From Candidatus Frankia alpina (lineage in GTDB: Bacteria > Actinomycetota > Actinomycetes > Frankiales > Frankiaceae), in contig NZ_CADCWT010000015.1 of NCBI RefSeq assembly GCF_902806485.1, positions 1-43,663 on the forward strand: a DNA stretch of 43,663 nucleotides, written 5' to 3'. Both the position numbers and the translations under genes were made by a program. Below, piece by piece: positions 1 through 7,739 of this stretch. Within the stretch, counting starts at the first letter, position 1. Every line of letters begins with the position of its first letter. The notes under the pieces are model-generated. The model worked only from the letters and a program-made list of their open reading frames with translations, ran no database searches and was not told the origin of the DNA.

Positions 1-47
1 CCGCCGCCGTGACCGGTGACGTCCTGGACCTGCTGCTGGGCTGTCAC
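1..47 (-). CDS. trxB: 5' end of a gene, probably thioredoxin reductase (partial)
   Basis: Reading leftward, AAAGGAG (59-53) is followed after 5 nt by GTG at 47-45. The frame stays open to the window edge, giving VTAQQQVQDVTGHGG, about 15 residues. No flavoprotein motif is reached, so the product cannot be read from sequence. The identity is inferred only from position: in actinobacteria the anti-sigma gene of this locus is normally followed by trxB and trxA. It lies 212 nt downstream of the anti-sigma stop on the same strand and has its own ribosome binding site. The residues seen would be an N-terminal extension ahead of the FAD-binding GxGxxG, which is not in the window. Confidence 0.4.
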   Translation of the reverse strand, partial: MTAQQQVQDVTGHGG

Positions 48-259
48 ACCCGCTCCTTTCGCGCTGCGCGATTCCCCGTCAGCCGGGGTGGACCCGGCCG
101 GTGCCTTTCGGCCCCGGTGTCGCGTCGGGATCCCTGCTCGTGGGTCTTGGTGTTCCGTGAAGACGCTGTCCGAGAGCGACAACGGTCCTCGAGGGCGTCT
201 GATTCCATCCCGTGCTCGCCGGTGCTGGGCAACCGCAGATCATCGATGTCGATGTCACG
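48..259. other. Intergenic gap between anti-sigma gene and probable trxB
   Basis: No gene is supported here. A short hairpin CCCCG/CGGGG with a 5-nt TCAGC loop lies near 74-88, and a GGCC-rich imperfect inverted repeat near 93-113. Either could end anti-sigma transcription or form an untranslated leader for the downstream gene. The open frames that cross it are out of register with both neighbours and look like GC-rich noise. Confidence 0.4.
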
Positions 260-1582
260 CTACCCGCGTAGGGTGGTCGCGCTGTACCACAATGCTGCGG
301 AGGCGCTGATGATGCCGCAGTGCGCGTCGACGATGAGCACCCGCGCGGCCGTCGGCTGCACGGGGATGGACAACACGACCAGCAACGCCGGCTGGCTGTC
401 ATACCGGACGCGATCAACCGCGAGGATGTCCCCGCCTGACTGGGCGATCAGGCTCTGGTAGCAGGTGCGCAGATCGGGGTTGTCCAGCAGCGCACGCAGC
501 CGTTGACCCGCCGCGGCCTGCGGTGCCGTCACGACGAACCCAGGCTGGCGCGCGGCGGCCGGAGCGACCGCCTGGAACGGCGGGCCATCCGCCGACGTCG
601 CCGACACCACGGCCCCCCGCTCCGCGATGGTCCCCGCCGGTCCGGTCAGCTGTAGGGGCAGCGTGACCGAACCCGCGATCTGGCCCGTGAGCAGCTCCCT
701 GCTGTGCTGGCCGACGTCGGCAGGGTCGAGGTTCGCCCGCGAGTCCGCCATCATCGTCAGCCTGGTCGGCCCGGCCTGCGAGGTCGCGGCGGCGCCGGCC
801 GAATCCCGGCCCAGCGCGACGCTCGCCGTCGCGACCGGATGGTCGGCGTCCACCACCCGCAGGCCGTAGAAGGCGAGGACGGCAGCGCCGAAGGCGAGGA
901 ACGCCGCGCAGACCGCCGCGATCGACACCCAGTCCCATCGCGGGGCCGATGACGCGCCCGACGCCAACCGCTGCTCGCCGCGGGCCCCGGGCCGCCGGGC
1001 CGGGCCGGGCCGGACCGGGCCCCGGACGGGGCGAATCCCCCGACCGCGAGCGTCGCAGGGAGGCCGCCGACCGCCGCGGCCGCCAAGGCCGGCGCCGTCC
1101 TGGGCGCCGCCGTGGTCGGTCTCGGTCTGATGAGCGCCGGTCTGATGAGCGTCGGCGGACGGCGGGGCCGCCGGGACGACGGGGGATCGGCCCGCGTCGG
1201 GGACCGGGGATTGTGCGGGAGCGTCGGTGGCGGTCGCATCGGAGCCGGGCCGGGCGGTGGGATCGTGCTCCGGGCGGGGGCGCGGCGGAATGCTGGCAGC
1301 CAGCGCCGCCTGGATGCGCTCGGCCACATCGCCCGGCATCGTCATCGCGGCCAGCCGGGACAGGTCGGCGCGGACCCTGCGAAGCGCGGCGACCGACTCG
1401 CGGCACACCGGGCAGGTCTCAACGTGGTCGCGGGTCGAGCGGGTAACTGGCTCGCCACCGGCGACGGCGTCGAGCTGCTCCACGTCGGGATGCTGGTCGT
1501 GCCCGCGGGACCGGCGGCCGAGCGGGAACGCGGAACGCGTGTCCGTGGGTCGGTGACGTTCGCCTGTCGGGTCAGTCGCCAT
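260..1582 (-). CDS. Membrane anti-sigma factor with N-terminal zinc domain
   Basis: The protein has 440 residues. Residues 53-60 (HVETCPVC) give the H-x3-C-x2-C signature of zinc-binding anti-sigma domains that hold ECF sigma factors at the membrane. A disordered Pro/Arg/Gly-rich linker (about 100-215) follows, then one membrane helix at about 218-243 and an outer domain of about 200 residues. The start is firm: GGAGGAGGTGAT stands just before ATG at 1582-1580. The locus matches the Rv3912/sigM neighbourhood of mycobacteria, but no sigma factor gene sits between it and the pseudokinase gene upstream. The partner may lie elsewhere, or the protein may be a lone membrane regulator. The outer domain matches no family I recognise. 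Confidence 0.8.
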   Translation of the reverse strand: MATDPTGERHRPTDTRSAFPLGRRSRGHDQHPDVEQLDAVAGGEPVTRSTRDHVETCPVCRESVAALRRVRADLSRLAAMTMPGDVAERIQAALAASIPPRPRPEHDPTARPGSDATATDAPAQSPVPDAGRSPVVPAAPPSADAHQTGAHQTETDHGGAQDGAGLGGRGGRRPPCDARGRGIRPVRGPVRPGPARRPGARGEQRLASGASSAPRWDWVSIAAVCAAFLAFGAAVLAFYGLRVVDADHPVATASVALGRDSAGAAATSQAGPTRLTMMADSRANLDPADVGQHSRELLTGQIAGSVTLPLQLTGPAGTIAERGAVVSATSADGPPFQAVAPAAARQPGFVVTAPQAAAGQRLRALLDNPDLRTCYQSLIAQSGGDILAVDRVRYDSQPALLVVLSIPVQPTAARVLIVDAHCGIISASAALWYSATTLRG

Positions 1583-1874
1583 TGCTGATCACCTCCTCCG
1601 GCAGGTTCGGGCACCCTGGGGCCGCTTGGCGGGGACCGCGACCGGCGGACCGACTGCGGGCGTCCGGTGGCCACCGCATCGTGGTGTCCTACTTCTGAGA
1701 CGGTGGGCGGCGCTCAGGGGTTCCCAGGCGATGGGTGACCGAAGACCATGGCGAGGTTCGTCCGTTCCCGCGAACAGCGTCTTTTCCCCGTGCCGGCAGG
1801 CATATCGACCAGCCGCGCACTGTCCGCGAGGGGCGGTCCGGGGACGTCGGCCAGCACCACGGCCGTGCGGAACA
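1583..1874. other. Gap where the sigM sigma factor gene would be expected
   Basis: This 292-nt stretch separates the pseudokinase stop from the anti-sigma start on the minus strand. An ECF sigma factor needs about 550 nt or more, and no frame here reads as sigma region 2 or 4. The right part (about 1714-1874) is open in some frames but shows no domain. The only clear element is the strong ribosome binding site of the anti-sigma gene at about 1586-1600. Confidence 0.55.
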
Positions 1875-3866
1875 TCAGGACCGGAAGGTGATCTCCGCGA
1901 TCGAGCCGCGGTACTGCCCGTCGTCGTCGAGCGGCAGGGAGGTCAGCCATACCACCCAGTACTGGGCCGGGGTCAGGTCGGAGGGCATGGGAATGGTCAC
2001 CTGCCCCTGGGCATCGGGCTTCGGCACGACAACCGGGTAACCGTCGATCGTGCTGGCCGGTGAAGCCCCGCTGCGCAGCTCGAAGGAGACCGGAGCCTTG
2101 CTCCCGATCTGCACGGTCACCGAGGTGGGAGTGATCGGCTGGCCGAAGTTCAGTCGCAGGCCGAGGCCGGTCTTGAGGCTGCCGAAACGGGCGCTGCGGT
2201 AGCTCTCGGTGGTCCATTCCGTGGCCGGGTTGCCGTCGATTGCCTTGCCGACATCGGCCGGCTTCTCCGTCTTGGCGGGGTCGTCGCGGTCGTAGGGATC
2301 GAAGGAGTCGATGCCCGTGGGCTTCAGCACGTTCCCGGACGGGTTGACCTGGTTGGTGGCCGCCGGGGAGGGCTTGGCGTTGTCGTCGTCCCCGGAGCCG
2401 CGCAGCGCGAACACGGCCACGACCGCGACGACGATGACGACCACGACAAGCGCGATCCACGGCAGCACCCGGCCGAGCGACGGGCCGGACCCGCCGCGCC
2501 CACGCCCTGGGGCGTCGCGATAGCGGTCCGCCGGCGGATAGCCGCCGGCACCGGCGGGGTAGCCCCGGTCGTCCCGGCCCTGGCCGTCCCGCCGATCGTC
2601 GCGGCTCCGGGCGTCGTACCCGCCGCGCGTGTCGAATCCGCCGCGGCCGTATCCGGTGTCGCCGCCGCGCGGCCCGCTGGCTCGGTCGACGCGGGTGTCG
2701 TAGCGGTCGTCGCGGCCGGCGGGAGCGGGGCCGGGATAGCCGGCGGTGTCCGTGTAGCGGCCCTGCTCGGGGTAGTCGGAGGAGGCGAAACCGTCCACCT
2801 CCATCGCCTCGGTGTTGGGCGGGGCCTCGCCGAGGCTCATCAGGCCGGTGTCGAGCACGGCGTCGACGGGGCTGATCGACTCCAGCTCCTCGACGAGCTC
2901 GGCCGCGGTGGTGATGGGCGCGCCGGCCCGCTCGTCGCCGAGGGTAGCCATGGTGATGGCGTCCAGGTCGCGGGGCACGGACGAGGTGACCTGCCGGGGG
3001 CTGCGCAGCCGCCCGCCGGAGGTCGGCGCGGTGGGTAGCCCGCGGTCCCCGTCGAGCGGCCAGTGGCCGGTGAGCCCCGCGTACAGCAGGCCGCCGAGTG
3101 CCCGCAGGTCGGCGGCGGTACCGTCCTCGTCGCCCACCACCTTCGTGGCCTCGGCATCCTCGCCCGTCTCGGCGCCGGCGGAGCCGGCGAGTTCCCCTGG
3201 TGTCCCGGAGCGCTCCAGCTCGGCGAGCACGCCGCCGATCTCCAGATCAATGATCTTCACGGTGCCGTGGCCGGAGACGATGACGTCGCCGGGGTTCAGG
3301 TCGCCATGATGGATGCCCCGCTCGTGGGCCGCGGCGATGACCCGGGCCGCGGCGAGGACCACGGCGCCGGCCTGCTCGGGGCGCAGCGCCCCCTGCGCCG
3401 CGAGTTGGCGCAGGGTCTTGCCGTCGACCCACTCGGAGACGACGTAGGAGATGCGCCGCGAACCGGCCGTCGTCGTCGTGGCGTCGTAGGTGGAGGCGGC
3501 ACCCGGATGCACGAGCCGGCCGGAGTTGATGGCCGCGGCGAGCAGACGCCGGGCGGCCTGTTCCTGGTTCGGGTCCGCGGCGGGGGCGCCGTTGTCGCCC
3601 GGGTTCACCGGGCCGTGTTCGACGATGCGCACCGCGACCGGCCGGGCGAGCACCTTGTCGTCGCCGCGCCAGAGGGTGACCGGCCCGCGGCTGGTGAGCG
3701 CGGAAAGCAGGCGGTAACGGCGATCGAGGACGGTTTCGGCGAGCGCTGCGGTGCCGGCGGGGGTCGACGGGTTCCGGGCTGCGGAGGCGGTCGGTGTCAC
3801 GTCGTTGTCGACGTCCTCAGCCTGCGGTCGGTTGCTTCCGTCGACCACAGCGCCTCCGTCGTCCAC
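1875..3866 (-). CDS. Membrane pseudokinase with discoidin-like outer domain (MurJ partner)
   Basis: The protein has 663 residues. A kinase-fold domain (about 48-340) keeps RYRLLSAL..GPVTLWRG and HHGDLNPGDV, but the glycine loop is poor, the catalytic-loop Asn is Asp, and DFG is replaced by DLE. It is therefore probably not catalytic. A Tyr/Arg/Asp/Gly-rich linker follows, then a membrane helix (RVLPWIALVVVVIVVAVVAV) and a C-terminal beta domain with AIDGNPATEWTTES, as in discoidin-like folds. In M. tuberculosis the same modules are fused to MurJ (Rv3910), where the phosphorylated pseudokinase binds FhaA to control peptidoglycan synthesis. Here they form a separate gene after murJ. The start is GTG 3866; GTG 3848 has a better GGAGG and may be the true one. 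Confidence 0.8.
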   Translation of the reverse strand: MDDGGAVVDGSNRPQAEDVDNDVTPTASAARNPSTPAGTAALAETVLDRRYRLLSALTSRGPVTLWRGDDKVLARPVAVRIVEHGPVNPGDNGAPAADPNQEQAARRLLAAAINSGRLVHPGAASTYDATTTTAGSRRISYVVSEWVDGKTLRQLAAQGALRPEQAGAVVLAAARVIAAAHERGIHHGDLNPGDVIVSGHGTVKIIDLEIGGVLAELERSGTPGELAGSAGAETGEDAEATKVVGDEDGTAADLRALGGLLYAGLTGHWPLDGDRGLPTAPTSGGRLRSPRQVTSSVPRDLDAITMATLGDERAGAPITTAAELVEELESISPVDAVLDTGLMSLGEAPPNTEAMEVDGFASSDYPEQGRYTDTAGYPGPAPAGRDDRYDTRVDRASGPRGGDTGYGRGGFDTRGGYDARSRDDRRDGQGRDDRGYPAGAGGYPPADRYRDAPGRGRGGSGPSLGRVLPWIALVVVVIVVAVVAVFALRGSGDDDNAKPSPAATNQVNPSGNVLKPTGIDSFDPYDRDDPAKTEKPADVGKAIDGNPATEWTTESYRSARFGSLKTGLGLRLNFGQPITPTSVTVQIGSKAPVSFELRSGASPASTIDGYPVVVPKPDAQGQVTIPMPSDLTPAQYWVVWLTSLPLDDDGQYRGSIAEITFRS

Positions 3867-4478
3867 GGGCCCGACGTGGACGATCCGCCGTCGGGCTTGC
3901 CTATCTCACCCGGGCAGGGGTCCGCCCAGTGTGCCGTGACCGTGGGCGGAGACCCCGGAATCCTTCGTCGCCCGGAACTTGTCGCCACGGTGAACAACGT
4001 GACGAGCGGAGGCTGCGCCTGGTTCACCGGCGACGTTGGGCGGGGCCCGCGCACAGCGTGTCCAGTGTACGAGGAGGCGCGGAGGATCTCGCGAATGTCT
4101 TGGGACAACCCGCCCTTGTGTACCGGCTGTGACGACGCCCGACTGGTCGTCTCCGACCAACCTCCGGGGCCCTCGGTTCGACCACCTCCCGACCGCGCCC
4201 GGCCGTACCCGGCTGCGCCCGCTGCAAGGACGAGAAGGGCGTTTTCGTCAGTCATGATGGTCCGCTCGGCTGGGCAGCGAAGCAGGTGATGTGGCCCGCC
4301 GAGCTGCGATGAACCCTCGGCGTATCGCTACGTATTAGTAGAGTGATCCTTTCGGTGTTCCTCAACTACACCGTGTTGTAGCGACGGATGGCTCGACAGG
4401 CCCTCTCGACCCCACGTACACCGCGCGTACACCCCACATCACGAGAACACGCCGCACGCGGATTTCGGCGGGGGCGGT
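3867..4478. other. Gap between murJ and pseudokinase genes
   Basis: No gene is convincing in this 612-nt gap. One minus-strand frame (3797-4255, 152 codons) overlaps the pseudokinase start, lacks a ribosome binding site and has low-complexity content. The stretch 4320-4385 is clearly more AT-rich than its surroundings and holds short dyads: CTACA(6 nt)TGTAG at 4366-4381 and ACACCGTGT inside it. A second TACACCG motif follows in CGTACACCGCGCGTAC near 4416-4432. This is where a promoter and operator for the minus-strand pseudokinase gene could lie, although a long leader would result. Confidence 0.4.
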
Positions 4479-7400
4479 TCAGCGTCGCCGCGGTGGTCGG
4501 CCTGTCCGGCGCGTCCCGGCCGCGGGTCCCGACCGGTCGTCCGGACCTTCCCGCCGCGGCGGTGTGGCGGCGCGGGCCGTCCGCGACGACGGTTCCCGGC
4601 GGGCCGTGCGCCCGGTCTGCCGGGTCCGCCCGGTCGGTGCCGGCGATGAGGCCGGGCCGCCGGGCTTACCCCGGCCGCGCCGGCGGCGCAGGCGACCACC
4701 GAGGCGGCTGTTGACCACCTTGATCAGAGCGTTGACCTCGTAAATGCTCATCCGTTTGGCGACCGCGATGAACAGCGCGCCGCCCACGACGGCCGCGATG
4801 ACCACCGCGACCCCGGAGCTGAGCCAGCCCGTCCCGATCACCGACCGGATTCCCCGGGCCAGCAGGGACGCGATGACGGCGCCGAAGCCCGCGGCGACCG
4901 CGACCTGAGTGATCACCCGGGCGGTGCGGTTGCCGTCGACGCCGCCCAGCCGCCGGCGCAGCAGGATCGTCGTGACCGCGAGCCCGACCAGGTAGGCGAA
5001 GGCGAAGGCGAGCGCCAGCGCCGGCGCGCGATGCTGCTCGGGTACCAGCACGGTGAGCACCGCCGCGCCCAGCACGTTCACCGCGACGACGCCCATGTTG
5101 GTCAGCGCCGGCGTCCGGCTGTCCTGGTAGGCGTAGAACGCCCGCAACTGCACCTGGAACAGCGAGAACGGCACCAGGGCCAGCGCGAAGGCGCTGAGCG
5201 TGTCGCCGATGACCACCGCGTCGTGGTAGTCGACCGCACCGTGGTGGAAAACCGCGACGGCGATCGGCCGTCCCAGGGCGAGCAGGAACAACGCGGCCGG
5301 CACGATCGCCGTCACGGCGACCCGGGTCGCCGTGGAGATGTCGGCCCGGACCAGGTCCCGGCGGCCCTGGGCGGCGTGCCCGCTCATCCTCGGCAGCAGC
5401 GCCGTGATCACCGAGACGCCGATGATCGCGTAAGGGAGCTGGAAGATCTGGTAGCCGTAAGTGTAGATCGTGTACGCGGTCGTCGCCGTCGACAGGTTGA
5501 CGATCACCAGATAGCCGGCCTGGCTGACGATGACGAACAGCAGCGTCCAGCCGGCCAGCCGGGCCGCCGAGCGCAGTTCCGGATGGCGCAGGTCCAGCCG
5601 CGGGCGGTACCGGAAGCCGACTTTGCGCAGCGATGGCAGCAGGGCGAGCGTCATGACCACGACGCCCAGCGTCGTCCCACCGGCGAGCACGGTGATCTGC
5701 GTATCGGTGATGGCCTTCGGCCCGTCCACCCCGGGTGGGTGCGGTCCCGACACGATGTAGACGAAGGCCACGCAGGTGGCGATGACCAGCAGATTGTTCA
5801 GGATCGGCGCGAACATGGGCGCGGCGAAGGACTGTCTGACGTTCAGGATCGCGCCGATCGTCGCGCCCACCCCGTAGAAGATGATCTGCGGGAGGAACCA
5901 GCGCAGCATCTCGGTGCCCAGGGCCTGCTCCGCCGGCCCCGCATCCAGGTAGGCGTTGATGATCCAGGGGGCGACCAGCATGCCGACCGCCACCGCCACG
6001 CCGAGCCCGAGGATCATGATGGTCAGCAGGGAGGAGGCGAAGCCGTCCCCGCCGTCCGGGTCCTCCTTCGCGGCGCGCACCATGACCGGCACGACAACGC
6101 TGGTCAGGATCCCTCCGAGGAGCAGGTCGTAGAGGATGTTGGGGGTGGTGTTGGCGACGTTGTAGGCGTCGCCGACCGTGCCGGTTCCGATCGCGGCGGC
6201 GATCGCGACCGTGCGCAGGAAGCCGGACGCCCGGGAAACGATCGTGCCGATCGCCATGATCCCGCTGGCCTGCCCGAGGCTTGGGCCGGCCTTCGCCGCC
6301 CCCGCCTTCCCTCGACGGGCGGTCGTGGGCTTCGCGGCTGCCGGCTTCGCGAGCGCGGTGGTGGCCGCCGCGTCGTCGGGGCGTGGGGCCCGTCGAGTCG
6401 CCGAGGCGCGCTGGCCCGTCCGTCCGCCCGTCTCGCGGGGGGCCGGCTGCCGAGGTCTGGCGGCGCGAACGTCTCTGAGGCCGCTGCCGTCCCGCAAGCC
6501 GCTGCCGTCCCCCCGGTCCCGGCCGTCTCCGACATCGCTGACTGCTCGCGGGTCGGCTTCCGCATCGTCTCGCCAACCGCTGGCGGCGCCGCCGCGGCCA
6601 GCGCCGTAGCGACGGTCACCGCGGGCGTCGGGGGGCAGAGTGGTGTCCCGTCCGCGCGAAGACTGTCGTGACTCCGGGGGGATGCGCCGGACGTTGCTGC
6701 GTGGAAGCGCCACCGTCGGCCGGGACTCGCCGAGAGACGGCCGACGCCGCTCGCCGGCGAGGCGCCGGGGGCGGTCGGCGGTATCCGGCTGCTGGTCCCG
6801 TGCCCCGTGCCCGCCGGAGTCCGGACCGACGGCACCCGGACCGGTGGCACCCGGACCAGTGGGCCAGCCGGGTCTGTCCTGCGGCCGTGGCCCGGACGTC
6901 GGGTCTACCGACCTTGGCGGGCTGGGCGGCTTGGGCAGCCTGGTGGTGCGTGCCCCGTCGTTCGGCGGCGCGGGCTGAGCCCGGCCACGGGCTGCGGAGC
7001 CGGGACTGCCCTCGGACGGCGGCGGCACGTTGGGCGGCGGCGGGGGGGTCCGCGACGACGCCGGCAGCTTCCGGGTCGCCTCCGGAGCCGGGCCCCGCGG
7101 TGCGCCGGGTGGCGGGATCGAGCGCGGTGCGGCGCCGTCGCGTGGGTCGGCCCATCGGTCGTCGCTGGTCTGGGGCGTGCCGTACGGCCCGGCCTGGTCG
7201 TGGTCGGCGAACCGGTGCTCGGGGTAGGCCGCCCGCCGGGCTTGCTCCGCATGCTGCCCATCCACATCCGCGTACGGATCGCCCCGATGGCGGTAACCGT
7301 CGTCGCGGCCCCCGAACTCATCGTCCGGATTCCCGGGCTGACCGCCGGGACCGGGATACCGATCGTCCGGAGCGAAATACCGCTGGTCGTGGTTCAGGTA

Positions 7401-7739
7401 CCGCTCGTCGAGATGCCGCTCGGCGGGATTCGGATAGGAACGGTCCCCATCCGGATAGGAATGGTCGGGTTCCGCGTACGGCCGGCCGGAATCCCGGTAC
7501 CGCGGCTGGTCCTGGGCGGGGTATGACCAGTCCGCGTGGGGCTGATCGGAAGCGTGGGGCCGATCGGGATCTGCCCCCGGCCGGTTGGGATCGCCGGGCC
7601 ACTCGTCGGCCAGGCGGTCCGGGTCGCCGGCGGCGTCTCGCCGCGGATCGTGACCATGATCGCCACGTCCTCCTCGGGGCCCGGTGCCGCCTCGGCGGTG
7701 CCGGGGGCCCGAGCCGCCCTCCCCCTCGACGGGGGTCAC
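4479..7739 (-). CDS. murJ: Lipid II flippase MurJ (MviN family) with long disordered N-terminus
   Basis: MurJ flips lipid II to the outer face of the membrane for peptidoglycan synthesis. The core starts at about residue 486 (SLGQASGIMAIGTIVSRASG) and has about 14 hydrophobic helices, with family features such as GDAYNVANTTPNILYDLL and LPRMS. Its first 485 residues are hydrophilic: a Tyr/Asp/Arg/Pro repeat zone (about 70-187) and then Pro- and Ala-rich segments. The C-tail is basic (GGRLRRRRGRG). I place the start at GTG 7739, which overlaps the upstream stop as GTGA and has GGAG 6 nt ahead. An open frame continues upstream to 7964 but would overlap DUF6049 by 230 nt. The total length of 1086 residues is about twice that of typical MurJ; the pseudokinase fused to it in mycobacteria is the next gene. 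Confidence 0.93.
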   Translation of the reverse strand: MTPVEGEGGSGPRHRRGGTGPRGGRGDHGHDPRRDAAGDPDRLADEWPGDPNRPGADPDRPHASDQPHADWSYPAQDQPRYRDSGRPYAEPDHSYPDGDRSYPNPAERHLDERYLNHDQRYFAPDDRYPGPGGQPGNPDDEFGGRDDGYRHRGDPYADVDGQHAEQARRAAYPEHRFADHDQAGPYGTPQTSDDRWADPRDGAAPRSIPPPGAPRGPAPEATRKLPASSRTPPPPPNVPPPSEGSPGSAARGRAQPAPPNDGARTTRLPKPPSPPRSVDPTSGPRPQDRPGWPTGPGATGPGAVGPDSGGHGARDQQPDTADRPRRLAGERRRPSLGESRPTVALPRSNVRRIPPESRQSSRGRDTTLPPDARGDRRYGAGRGGAASGWRDDAEADPRAVSDVGDGRDRGDGSGLRDGSGLRDVRAARPRQPAPRETGGRTGQRASATRRAPRPDDAAATTALAKPAAAKPTTARRGKAGAAKAGPSLGQASGIMAIGTIVSRASGFLRTVAIAAAIGTGTVGDAYNVANTTPNILYDLLLGGILTSVVVPVMVRAAKEDPDGGDGFASSLLTIMILGLGVAVAVGMLVAPWIINAYLDAGPAEQALGTEMLRWFLPQIIFYGVGATIGAILNVRQSFAAPMFAPILNNLLVIATCVAFVYIVSGPHPPGVDGPKAITDTQITVLAGGTTLGVVVMTLALLPSLRKVGFRYRPRLDLRHPELRSAARLAGWTLLFVIVSQAGYLVIVNLSTATTAYTIYTYGYQIFQLPYAIIGVSVITALLPRMSGHAAQGRRDLVRADISTATRVAVTAIVPAALFLLALGRPIAVAVFHHGAVDYHDAVVIGDTLSAFALALVPFSLFQVQLRAFYAYQDSRTPALTNMGVVAVNVLGAAVLTVLVPEQHRAPALALAFAFAYLVGLAVTTILLRRRLGGVDGNRTARVITQVAVAAGFGAVIASLLARGIRSVIGTGWLSSGVAVVIAAVVGGALFIAVAKRMSIYEVNALIKVVNSRLGGRLRRRRGRGKPGGPASSPAPTGRTRQTGRTARREPSSRTARAATPPRREGPDDRSGPAAGTRRTGRPPRRR
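7179..7532 (-). repeat. Degenerate Tyr/Asp/Arg-rich repeat in the MurJ tail
   Basis: Residues about 70-187 of MurJ are built from units of 7-12 residues around a tyrosine with Asp, Arg and Pro, such as DQPRYRDSGRPY, DHSYPDGDRSYP and DERYLNHDQRYFAPDDRYPG. At DNA level the motif CGGATAGGA and close variants recur near 7430-7460. The units look like old tandem copies that have drifted. A charged tyrosine-rich cytoplasmic tail of this kind could be a phosphorylation or condensate-forming region, but that is a guess. Confidence 0.6.

Noticed and set aside
3797..4255. 152-codon open frame on the minus strand upstream of the pseudokinase
   Set aside because: It overlaps the pseudokinase start by 70 nt, has no ribosome binding site and shows no domain or steady codon bias.
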